This document shows positions 20,104 through 27,238 of a stretch of DNA of 27,238 bases, piece after piece. Numbering within the stretch: position 1 is the stretch's first letter; each line of letters begins with the position of its first letter. Below the pieces are notes generated by a model, which was given only the letters and a program-made list of their open reading frames with translations, made no database searches and was not told the origin of the DNA. Position numbers and translations under genes: made by a program. The stretch lies in the IMG/VR virus record IMGVR_UViG_3300008266_000380, positions 1 through 27,238 of that record; one strand, written 5' to 3'. Origin of the DNA: a virus.

Positions 20104-21354
20104 ATGGCAGGTGAGGACTTATACAGCGCATTAGGTGGATTGCAATACAGTCCCTACGAGACGCCTTTCGGTACAGCAGCCGCAACTGTTGGCGCTGCTA
20201 CTCCTGGACTAATCAATCCTTACGGTGGGACGGGTCAAGCCATTGGTATCGCATTAGGTGGAACGTTAATCTCTGCCTTGCTTGGTTATCAGGCACGTCA
20301 GCAAGCTGCTGAACAATCCTTACAAGCGGCTCGCTTAGGAACTGCACTTCTTGGTGCTGCAACACCACAAGAGCGTCTAAGCATTATTGAGACTGCACCT
20401 GACGCTCAGATGCAAAGTAAATTGCTTGGAGTAAACACGCAGCTTCTTGGCCAAGAGCGTTTAGTTCAGGCTTTGCGACAACAGAAGCAAGCTGAAGCTG
20501 AGGCAGAAGCGCCAAGCAAGATGCTGTTAGCTGCTTTGCAAGGCGGTCTAGTTAGTCCGGCAAAGGTAGAACAGTTATTGCAGGGTCAAAAAGTTCCTGG
20601 TGTATCTGCCGCAAAGACAGCAGAGCAAACGTTGGCAGAGGCAATTTCACAGCCAGCAGCTAAACTTCCAGAGGTTGCGACTGAAACATTGAAGGCACCT
20701 ACGCCTCCTACAGTTGAACAGCTTACCGAAGCTGATGCACAGCTCTTGTCGCCAAAGGAGTATGAGCAAAAACAGGCTCGGATTGTTCGTCAGCAAAGAG
20801 ACTTAGAACTTTGGGGACAGCAAAAGCGATTTGAGCAGGAAAATGCAAAAGACCAAAAGCGAATCTTTCGAGAAGCTAGTAAAGAGTTAGCTGACAGTGC
20901 AACAGCAAAAGAGTATGAGCGAGTTGATCAGGCTTTAAAGGTAGCTGAAAACATCGCAAAGAAGGAAAGTCCTCCGATTGGTGATGTGCAAAAATTGATT
21001 GCCATAGCTCAAAAAACAATAGACCCAAGTCAGGTTACGCTTGGCGAACAAGAGCTGTATTCTAAGGTTGATCCCTTGTGGACTCGTTGGAACACACAAA
21101 TAAAATCAAATCTGTTTGGTTCGCCGCAAATTAGTAAAAAGGCAATTAACGATACTGTTGAGTTCATACGCAACATTCACGGCGTTCTTGGTGAAAAATA
21201 CAACACTACCGCTGCAAATGTGGCAAAACAATATGACATTCCAACTGCGGATGCCATCATGCGAGCACCTCGATACTCAACACCAACAAAAAAACGTGCT
21301 CCGACACCAGAAGAAGCAGCAGCGCATTTACGATCAATCGGAGTGGAGCCGTAA
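20104..21354 (+). CDS. Ala/Gln-rich internal virion/ejection protein
   Basis: 416 residues. The N-terminal region (about 20-75) is Gly/Ala-rich and hydrophobic (GQAIGIALGGTLISALLGYQ), a likely membrane-inserting segment. The rest is helical, rich in Ala, Gln, Glu (residues 60-190, 215-290), with a Pro/Thr linker. The C-terminus (TPTKKRAPTPEEAAAHLRSI) is basic. The pattern resembles mid-size ejection proteins of podoviruses. It begins 4 bases after the previous gene and ends 2 bases before the transglycosylase gene, so the three are one module. Confidence 0.65.
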   Translation: MAGEDLYSALGGLQYSPYETPFGTAAATVGAATPGLINPYGGTGQAIGIALGGTLISALLGYQARQQAAEQSLQAARLGTALLGAATPQERLSIIETAPDAQMQSKLLGVNTQLLGQERLVQALRQQKQAEAEAEAPSKMLLAALQGGLVSPAKVEQLLQGQKVPGVSAAKTAEQTLAEAISQPAAKLPEVATETLKAPTPPTVEQLTEADAQLLSPKEYEQKQARIVRQQRDLELWGQQKRFEQENAKDQKRIFREASKELADSATAKEYERVDQALKVAENIAKKESPPIGDVQKLIAIAQKTIDPSQVTLGEQELYSKVDPLWTRWNTQIKSNLFGSPQISKKAINDTVEFIRNIHGVLGEKYNTTAANVAKQYDIPTADAIMRAPRYSTPTKKRAPTPEEAAAHLRSIGVEP

Positions 21355-21356
21355 CC

Positions 21357-24300
21357 ATGGCTGATGAAGTAGACTTTTCTCAGTACAGTATTGATGAGCT
21401 TAAAGCTATTGCACGAAGTGCGCCTCCTACAGAGGAAGCAGGATTGCTTGATTGGGCTTTAACAAGACCAGACGGCACAAAAACTTCTATTGGCCAAATA
21501 GCAGCAGACATACCGATTGGCGTAGCAAGAGCTGGTGCTGGCCTTGCTGATATTTTATCTCTTGCAGGTCGTTCTTTGACCGGACAGGCATTTCAACGTA
21601 GCACTCCAACGTTTTCGGCGGCTGAATCGTTACAAAAAGGTTTGAAACAAATCGGTTACGGTGAAGAGACGCCGTTGCAAAGAGCGGTAAGTTTTATGAC
21701 GCCGATTGCACCAGCAAAACTCGGACAACAAGCATTAGCCGGGCTTTTGTCTTATGGAGGTGCTGAAATAGGTAAAGAAAGTGGAGGCGTTCCTGGAGAA
21801 ATTGCTGGTGCCGTGTTAGCTCCAACAGCAGGACAGCTAAGCATATCTGCTCTTCGTGGCGTTGCTCCTATTGCGCAAATCTTAGCAGGAAGCACTCCTG
21901 CGATGGAGCGAGCTGTTTCTAGAGAGTTAATTGCTGCTGCGGGTCCAGAAGGTGTGGAACGTTTGCGAGCAGCACAAACTTTGCCGGAAGCGTTGGTGTC
22001 TCCCTTAGGGCAACCGATTACCGCAGCAGAAATTGCACAAACACCTGGACTTGCAAGTGTGCAATATCAATACGGGAAAGAAATTCCAACCGGTCAATTA
22101 CTGACAGATACCGCAGCGGCACGTAAGGCTGCTCAAGAAATGGCGTTATCTGAGCTTGGTCGAGTGCCTCAACGAGGCGAATTAGCCGCTGGATTACGTC
22201 AGGTCGCTACACAAGCTGCGGCTGAAAAAGCTGCTAAAGAAGCAAACGTTTTAGAGAGTTTAGGACTAACGGAGGAGCTTCGTCGAGTTACTCCGGCAGA
22301 GCGTGGGCAGAGAATCCTGGAACAACTTAATTTAACCAAGGAATCTGATGTTGTTAAATCCATCGACACAGATATTACCTCAAAGATTCCGACTGCCGCT
22401 CAAGAACCAAGCAAGCTGGTAAAAGCACTTGGCGAAAGTCTTGCTTCAAAAATTGCTACTGCCAGAGAAGCAGCAAAAGAAGCTGGTCGCACCGCTTTCA
22501 AGGATCCTGAGGTATATAACGTATCAGTTGATCTGCCGGATATTCGCAAGGATGTAAAAGGTATTGTCTCAGACTGGAAGCGAGATCCCTCTCAGCGCAT
22601 TGACGATGCACGAATCACGCAGCAGATAAAACAATTAAAAGCCTTGGCTATTCCAACTAAAGACCTGCCTGAAGGTGTTGTTGCCACAGCTCGCATTGGT
22701 GAACTGCACAACATTCAAGTAGAGCTTGGCAAGGTAATTGCAAAAGCTAAAACGGGAGAAGCAACGCCAGGACAAGCACTAGCAAAATCGCTTTATAATT
22801 ATGTCGGGAACATCATTGACAAAGCACCTGGTTCTGAAAAATTACTAGAAGCAAAAAGCAAATGGCGATCATATTTTGACACGTTTGTATATGATCGAGA
22901 ACGTCAAAAAACATCTCCGCTTAAAGCTATCATTGGTAAAAGCCCAGAAGATGTTGTTACTTTTCTCACGAGTAAATCTGTCAACGTAGAAGCACTTAAA
23001 AAAGCTGGCATTGATCTTACTGATATAGAAACACAAAAACTTAGTGAATTTGTAAATCTCCCAAATGCTAAAAAGAAACTTCAGTGGATTGAAACAAATC
23101 GACCAAAACTTTCTGAAACAGGTTTCTGGCCAAGCATTGAAAAGTACGCAGAGCAACTCAAAACTGTTGCTGGCGAACCTTCTACGGTAGCTGCAAAACG
23201 AGTTAGTGAGGTTGTTGATTTGGCCCTTCGCAATCCTGAAAACGCTGCTGATATTGTCAGCCGTACTGGTGGTAAAGAATTGCGAGATGAATTGCTAACA
23301 CGATTAGAAAACCAAGGGAAAAAAGCGCAAACGTATCTTCGTAGCAATTTGGATACGTTCAAAGCTGTATTTGGGTCGGATGTCAATAAAATCTCGGAGT
23401 ATGCAACGTCAGTTGGAACACCGGACGAGTTTGCTGCATACGCCAAAATTGAAGATGCCACGATTCCAAAAACTATCTTTAGTAATGCGCAACGCACTAA
23501 AGATTTTATGGCAAAATTTAAAGGCACCGAAGCTGAATCATTAGCTCGTGGCCGTTTTATAGCGGATTTGAAGCCAGAGCGTGCAGGACTCGCAGAACGT
23601 CTCAACAATCAAGATCAGATTGCTCGGGCATTGTTTGGTGATGATTTGAATAAAGTACAAACGGTGGTTAACGACATTGAAAGTTCTCGCTTGCCGTTTG
23701 AAAAAGCAACTACCGCAACGGGTCGTCAATCCATTACGGGACAGGTCGGCACTACAATGGGATATATTTTTAGCCAACGTGCGCTGATTAAGAGCATGAA
23801 ACTTGGCCAAGTAATGTCGCCTACTCTCGCTTTGTACGATCCACTTCAAGCACTTTCTACTTTTGCGGTTGGACGCTTAGGAGCATTACGAGATTCGCAA
23901 ATGAATGAAATTGCGATTAAGATGCTGAAGGATCCAAAGTTAATTGACTTAGCGGCTGCTCCACCTACAGTTGATAACGTAAAACGTTTCACTGAACAAC
24001 TTACTCAACTTGGATATTTTGCAACAAAAGCGAAAGGTGACAAACAAATAACCGCACCCGAATCTTCTTTAAGCACAAGTGCAGAAACACCGCAAACATC
24101 AGAAACATTAGAAACCGACGAGGTAGACTTCAGTCAGTATTCTGTGGATGAGCTAAAAGCTATTGCTCGAATGGCTGAGAAAACACCAGCGCCAGTAGCA
24201 CCAACACAGCCTGTGGCCAAACAAAACATCAGCGCATTGATTGCAGAACAACCACCAATCATCCAGGCGATTATCAAGACAGAATCGGCGGGCAAGCCAA

Positions 24301-24614
24301 AAGCTGTAAGCGGTAAAGGTGCACGAGGACTGATGCAGCTCATGCCTGGAACAGCTAAGGAACTTGGCGTAGACCCTAACGACCCTGCGCAGAATATCGA
24401 AGGTGGCACACGCTACTTCAATCAGATGAAGGACCAATTTGGCGATACTAAACTGGCATTAGCTGCGTATAACTGGGGTCCAGGTAATCTCAAGAAAGCG
24501 CAAGCAAAGGTTGAGGCGAAGGGTAAGAAACCAACGTGGGAAAATGTATTAAAGTATGTCTCTGTGCCTAACGAGACAGAGCAGTATGTAAAGAAAGTAT
24601 TGAGTTTAGCGTAG
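21357..24614 (+). CDS. Large ejection protein with C-terminal lytic transglycosylase
   Basis: 1085 residues. The last ~120 residues are an SLT (soluble lytic transglycosylase) domain: catalytic Glu 976 in KTESAGKP, GARGLMQLMP (988-997) and AAYNWGPG (1036-1043). The enzyme cuts peptidoglycan so that DNA can pass. Here the domain is at the C-terminus, unlike T7 gp16, where it is N-terminal. The body is helical and Ala/Glu-rich, with an N-terminal hydrophobic segment (about 40-75). The motif DEVDFSQYSIDELKAIAR occurs twice, at 3-20 and 921-938 (one change), the second just before the SLT domain. It is the last gene before the fibre. Confidence 0.88.
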   Translation: MADEVDFSQYSIDELKAIARSAPPTEEAGLLDWALTRPDGTKTSIGQIAADIPIGVARAGAGLADILSLAGRSLTGQAFQRSTPTFSAAESLQKGLKQIGYGEETPLQRAVSFMTPIAPAKLGQQALAGLLSYGGAEIGKESGGVPGEIAGAVLAPTAGQLSISALRGVAPIAQILAGSTPAMERAVSRELIAAAGPEGVERLRAAQTLPEALVSPLGQPITAAEIAQTPGLASVQYQYGKEIPTGQLLTDTAAARKAAQEMALSELGRVPQRGELAAGLRQVATQAAAEKAAKEANVLESLGLTEELRRVTPAERGQRILEQLNLTKESDVVKSIDTDITSKIPTAAQEPSKLVKALGESLASKIATAREAAKEAGRTAFKDPEVYNVSVDLPDIRKDVKGIVSDWKRDPSQRIDDARITQQIKQLKALAIPTKDLPEGVVATARIGELHNIQVELGKVIAKAKTGEATPGQALAKSLYNYVGNIIDKAPGSEKLLEAKSKWRSYFDTFVYDRERQKTSPLKAIIGKSPEDVVTFLTSKSVNVEALKKAGIDLTDIETQKLSEFVNLPNAKKKLQWIETNRPKLSETGFWPSIEKYAEQLKTVAGEPSTVAAKRVSEVVDLALRNPENAADIVSRTGGKELRDELLTRLENQGKKAQTYLRSNLDTFKAVFGSDVNKISEYATSVGTPDEFAAYAKIEDATIPKTIFSNAQRTKDFMAKFKGTEAESLARGRFIADLKPERAGLAERLNNQDQIARALFGDDLNKVQTVVNDIESSRLPFEKATTATGRQSITGQVGTTMGYIFSQRALIKSMKLGQVMSPTLALYDPLQALSTFAVGRLGALRDSQMNEIAIKMLKDPKLIDLAAAPPTVDNVKRFTEQLTQLGYFATKAKGDKQITAPESSLSTSAETPQTSETLETDEVDFSQYSVDELKAIARMAEKTPAPVAPTQPVAKQNISALIAEQPPIIQAIIKTESAGKPKAVSGKGARGLMQLMPGTAKELGVDPNDPAQNIEGGTRYFNQMKDQFGDTKLALAAYNWGPGNLKKAQAKVEAKGKKPTWENVLKYVSVPNETEQYVKKVLSLA

Positions 24615-24621
24615 GAGATAT

Positions 24622-25533
24622 ATGGGCTGGAGCGGAGGGACATACTCTAAAGGAAATAGCGCCACAGGCGGTTGGGCTGGTGATGCCTCTCTTGGCATTG
24701 GCATTGAGGCTGGTCGTCATGACACGCAAGACAATGACTTTGCCACTGGCATTAACAACTGTATCGCTAAGGACGGACAGAACGCTGCTACTGCTGATCT
24801 CCCAATGGGAGCGTTTAAGCACACCAACGTAGCTAATGCGACTGCACGTAATAACTACGCTGCTGTTGGACAGGTGCAGGACGGTGACTTCATCTGGCTG
24901 GGTACTGCTGGTGGTACTGCTACAGCACTTACGGCAAGTGCCACTCCAGATATTACAGCCTACAAAGCTGGACAAAAGTTTCGACTTATTACCGCCTCTG
25001 GTTCGACCGGATCAACGGCAACTGCACATACGCTTGCAATTGACGGATTGCCTAGTCCAAAAAATATCGTGAATAACGAGGACAGCACTAATCCCACGCT
25101 CGGCACGTGGGTAGCAGGTGCGATCATGGAGCTTGTGTATGATGGTACTAATTTTAGGATTACGAACGATCCTGGGGGATGGTTGACCTGGACTCCAACG
25201 CTTACTCCAGGTGGATCGATGACTTTTACCTCTGTCGTCAGAACAATTACGCAATTTAGAAAAACAGGTAAAACAGTAATTATTCACTACAATATCAATG
25301 GAACTACCGGAGGTACAGGCTCCCCCTGGATTGATGTTAGTTTGCCTGTCAATTCGACATTTACAGGCGATTTACTTCCAGTGCTTACTTATGACGCCAT
25401 TTGGTTAAGTTCTTCAGCTTCTTTTACCTCTGTTGCTGCCTTTCGGCATTTTGCAACAGTCTCGACAGGCATTAATTTTAATTTAGGCACTGGGAAATAT
25501 ATAAATGCAATCGTTTCTTACAGGAGTGTGTAA
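24622..25533 (+). CDS. Tail fibre/spike protein
   Basis: 303 residues with a strong ribosome-binding site (AGGAG at 24613-24617). The N-terminal 90 residues (GWSGGTYSKGNSATGGWAGD, then IEAGRHDTQDNDFATGIN and GAFKHTNV) are the virion-binding start typical of many podovirus fibres. Residues about 94-195 are paralogous to the fibre at 9025, sharing AGQKFR, KNIVNNED, NPTLGTW and NDPGGW. The C-terminal 100 residues (FRKTGKTVIIHYNING, IDVSLPVNS) are a shared trimeric receptor-binding-type domain. It follows the ejection module and precedes a fibre-assembly-like gene, so it is the best candidate for the main host-binding protein. Confidence 0.85.
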   Translation: MGWSGGTYSKGNSATGGWAGDASLGIGIEAGRHDTQDNDFATGINNCIAKDGQNAATADLPMGAFKHTNVANATARNNYAAVGQVQDGDFIWLGTAGGTATALTASATPDITAYKAGQKFRLITASGSTGSTATAHTLAIDGLPSPKNIVNNEDSTNPTLGTWVAGAIMELVYDGTNFRITNDPGGWLTWTPTLTPGGSMTFTSVVRTITQFRKTGKTVIIHYNINGTTGGTGSPWIDVSLPVNSTFTGDLLPVLTYDAIWLSSSASFTSVAAFRHFATVSTGINFNLGTGKYINAIVSYRSV

Positions 25534-25535
25534 TT

Positions 25536-25781
25536 ATGGACTGGCTAAATTTATTACCGCCACAAATATCTGCCAACGAAGCAAGCGATTCATTTCTTGA
25601 ACAAATAATTCGACATTATCGCAACACGCAACTTGCCGCATCTGACTGGACACAGCTCCCAGATATTGAAACGGACAAAGTTGATGTTGCAGCGTGGCGT
25701 GTCTATCGCCAGGAGTTGCGGGACATGATGAACAAAGGCGTACCACCGAAAGAGATTGTCTTTCCTACGCCTCCAATATGA
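25536..25781 (+). CDS. Tail-fibre assembly/chaperone-like small protein
   Basis: 81 residues; the ATG is 2 bases after the fibre stop, with AGGAG upstream (25521-25525). The second half has the pattern RNTQLAASDWTQLPDIE followed by VAAWRVYRQELRDM and a PPKEIVFPTPP end. This pattern (LaxSDW, YRQxLRD, FPxPP) is frequent in small proteins encoded next to phage tail fibres, where they act as assembly proteins or tail chaperones. The N-terminal half is not similar to anything I recognise. The position after a fibre gene supports the call. Its stop overlaps the next ATG by 4 bases. Confidence 0.65.
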   Translation: MDWLNLLPPQISANEASDSFLEQIIRHYRNTQLAASDWTQLPDIETDKVDVAAWRVYRQELRDMMNKGVPPKEIVFPTPPI

Positions 25782-26197
25782 AGCAGTTAAGGCTTGTCAG
25801 AGTTACGGAGCACAACGGCGCTACGTTTGGCGTTCTCTGTATCGACGATGCGCCTGAGTTTGTTACGCTTGAAGATGCGTGGCGAGACAATGAAACGAAC
25901 ATTAGTTGCATACCTCAAGGCCGTTACAAGATAGTCCGGCACAAGTCGCCTAAGTTTGGTTTGGTATACAAGGTTTGTGACGTACCTGAGCGTGAACATA
26001 TTTTGATCCACGCAGGTAATACCCACAAGGATACACACGGCTGTATTTTACTTGGGATGCAATACGGTAAACTTGGTCCTGAATCTGCTGTCCTTGCAAG
26101 TCGGTCTGCGTTTTTGCAGTTCATGGAGAAGATGCAGGACACTCCAGAAGCACAACTGATTATCATTGATGCTTATGGTGGAGGCCGTGTCCATTGA
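25778..26197 (+). CDS. DUF5675 family protein, possible cell-wall enzyme
   Basis: 139 residues from the ATG at 25778, which overlaps the previous stop (ATGA); a longer frame start at 25694 lies inside the previous gene and is less likely. The pattern (FGVLCIDD, TLEDAWRDN, CIPQGRYKI, then HILIHAGNTHKDTHGCILLG at 74-93) is that of DUF5675 proteins, widespread in phages and often near lysis genes. H78, H87 and C89 in HAGN and THGCI resemble the catalytic His and [S/T]HGC of YkuD L,D-transpeptidases. Activity on peptidoglycan is inferred. It is the only candidate endolysin here apart from the secreted ORF at the edge. Confidence 0.8.
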   Translation: MKQLRLVRVTEHNGATFGVLCIDDAPEFVTLEDAWRDNETNISCIPQGRYKIVRHKSPKFGLVYKVCDVPEREHILIHAGNTHKDTHGCILLGMQYGKLGPESAVLASRSAFLQFMEKMQDTPEAQLIIIDAYGGGRVH

Positions 26198-26436
26198 CGG
26201 AGCAAGATTTAACACAATTCAAAACGTGGCTAGACCTAGCTGTAAAAGCAGCCATTGGCGTTGTCATATCGATTGTCGGAATGGATTACCGGTCTGTTAA
26301 GAACAGCTTAAAAGAGCTGGAAGAGTCGAAGTATCGCACCACGATGGAAGTGCAGATTATCCAGGCCGAATTGACCCATATAAAGAGCCAGCTTGAGCGA
26401 CTCGATAAGAAGATTGATAAGGTTTTAGACAAATGA
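26194..26436 (+). CDS. Small membrane protein with coiled coil (holin- or spanin-like)
   Basis: 80 residues, starting with TTG at 26194; that codon overlaps the TGA stop of the DUF5675 gene (TTGA), which makes this rare start plausible. A hydrophobic segment, LAVKAAIGVVISIVG (residues 15-29), is short for a membrane span. It is followed by a charged helix with heptad pattern (KNSLKELEESKYRTTMEVQI, and on to LERLDKKIDKVLDK). This N-terminal anchor plus coiled coil resembles small phage holin-like or i-spanin-like proteins. It overlaps both neighbours by 4 bases. A classical multi-span holin is not seen in the window. Confidence 0.6.
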   Translation: MTEQDLTQFKTWLDLAVKAAIGVVISIVGMDYRSVKNSLKELEESKYRTTMEVQIIQAELTHIKSQLERLDKKIDKVLDK

Positions 26437-27238
26437 AATTCCTGATTGTGCTGTTAGCATTTATGGCTACGGCACAAGCACAAGGCGCTAGTTACCTTGC
26501 CCTGTGTCATCCTTCTACCGACTGCAAGGCCGTTAAACGCACCTGGAGCGGCCAGGATACGATTATTACAGGTTGGCTAGAGCAAACCTTTGGCTCACAG
26601 TGCAAGTGCGCTGACGAGCTTTTACAGAGCCGTAAAGCCAAAGTCATACGAGTCCATCTGATAAACTCACCGTGTATGCGAAATGGCCGGTGTGGGAAGT
26701 ATGAGCTGCTTTATGGCGAGACGGCTGATTCAGCGAGTAAGAAGGTGCGGCGTGGCAATCGTCAGTTTTTGCACAAGTTCGACAGAATAGTTCGTAGGTT
26801 TCGGAACCGATTAAACAGAGCGACAGGTAGTGTTCAGTGTTTTGTGTCGCCGTGTCTTGAGTGTGACCTTGATGGAAGAGCTAGAACCCTACTTGCCGCT
26901 CGTGTATCTGCTATGCTGCCTGGCTGTAACATTGTGGATAATCCTTTCAGAACCGCCTGTTTGCCAGGGTACGTCTGTGAGAAGCATGGAGCAAGTCCTA
27001 GACTTACTGCGCCATGTATCGTTGATTTAGACGGCGTTGATGGGACTGATATAAACGTTGACAAGTTTGCCAAGCGTTATCGACACTGTGACATAGCCTT
27101 CTATTGGGAACATTGGATGAACTGTATTCGGGGTCCGTTTGTGGACCCACGGAAACGTGATTGCAAGTACGATAGAAGTATGTACGACTATACAAAGGGT
27201 ATTTTATGCCATTCTTTCTTGGGTCAATCATTCGACAC
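26433..27238 (+). CDS. Secreted Cys-rich protein (partial, runs off right edge)
   Basis: The frame opens at ATG 26433, overlapping the previous stop (ATGA), and stays open for 268 codons to the edge without a stop. The N-terminus (MKFLIVLLAFMATAQA) is a clear Sec signal peptide with predicted cleavage after residue 16 (AQA). The mature part holds 17 Cys, far more than any other protein here, consistent with disulphides in the periplasm. Strand-like segments AKVIRVHLINSPC, VQCFVSPCLECD, GCNIVDNP, APCIVDLDGVDG and HCDIAFYWEHWMNC recur at roughly even spacing, suggesting an alpha/beta barrel-type glycoside hydrolase fold; I cannot confirm this. It follows the lysis-region genes, so a secreted lysin is possible. 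Confidence 0.75.
   Translation, partial: MKFLIVLLAFMATAQAQGASYLALCHPSTDCKAVKRTWSGQDTIITGWLEQTFGSQCKCADELLQSRKAKVIRVHLINSPCMRNGRCGKYELLYGETADSASKKVRRGNRQFLHKFDRIVRRFRNRLNRATGSVQCFVSPCLECDLDGRARTLLAARVSAMLPGCNIVDNPFRTACLPGYVCEKHGASPRLTAPCIVDLDGVDGTDINVDKFAKRYRHCDIAFYWEHWMNCIRGPFVDPRKRDCKYDRSMYDYTKGILCHSFLGQSFD

Noticed and set aside
23081-23608. 175-codon antisense frame in the transglycosylase gene
   Set aside because: Shadow of a well-supported 1085-codon gene, with no ribosome-binding site or motif.
26834-27231. Antisense frames near the right edge
   Set aside because: They lie opposite the secreted Cys-rich ORF, which has a coupled start, a signal peptide and a continuous frame.
1-27238. 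Prophage markers, CRISPR arrays and IS elements
   Set aside because: No integrase, attachment repeats, spaced direct repeats or transposase-like frames were seen.

Overview
This window is part of a tailed double-stranded DNA phage genome (class Caudoviricetes). The firm landmarks are a terminase large subunit, portal, scaffold, HK97-fold major capsid protein, head-to-tail adaptor, beta-propeller tail nozzle, three probable internal/ejection proteins (the last ending in a lytic transglycosylase domain) and tail fibres. There is no tail-tube, tape-measure or sheath gene. Adaptor, nozzle and ejection proteins instead point to a short-tailed (podovirus) particle. The host cannot be read directly. 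A transglycosylase on an ejection protein and a signal-peptide protein in the lysis region suggest a Gram-negative, probably proteobacterial host. No integrase, tRNA, IS element or CRISPR array was seen. Replication genes must lie outside the window, so lifestyle cannot be judged.

Layout. (1) 1-655: three small leftward genes, the first cut by the window edge, sharing one ribosome-binding motif. (2) 656-924: divergent regulatory region with two overlapping palindromes over a possible leftward promoter. (3) 925-1215: small helix-turn-helix regulator, then a 258-base non-coding stretch. (4) 1474-3188: putative small terminase, a candidate structured RNA, a DUF551 protein, a small hypothetical protein and three overlapping zinc-ribbon microproteins, one of them only 59 aa. 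(5) 3181-11365: terminase large subunit, portal with a long coiled-coil tail, two fibre/structural proteins, two small conserved proteins and the scaffold. (6) 11374-14312: hairpin leader, major capsid protein, probable decoration protein, then three small virion proteins punctuated by two strong intrinsic terminators. (7) 14388-24614: DNA-binding-like conserved protein, adaptor, Gly/Ala-rich protein, an ORF broken by one in-frame TAA, nozzle, and three ejection proteins. (8) 24622-27238: second tail fibre (paralogue of the one at 9025), fibre-assembly-like protein, DUF5675 protein, small membrane/coiled-coil protein and a Cys-rich secreted protein that runs off the right edge.

How it fits together. 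Almost everything from 1474 rightwards is one late transcription unit with many 1-4 base stop/start overlaps, implying translational coupling. Products follow the assembly order: packaging motor, portal, scaffold and shell, tail closure, ejection proteins, fibres, lysis. Protein amounts around the capsid genes are probably tuned by the hairpin before the capsid start and by the two terminators after the decoration gene.
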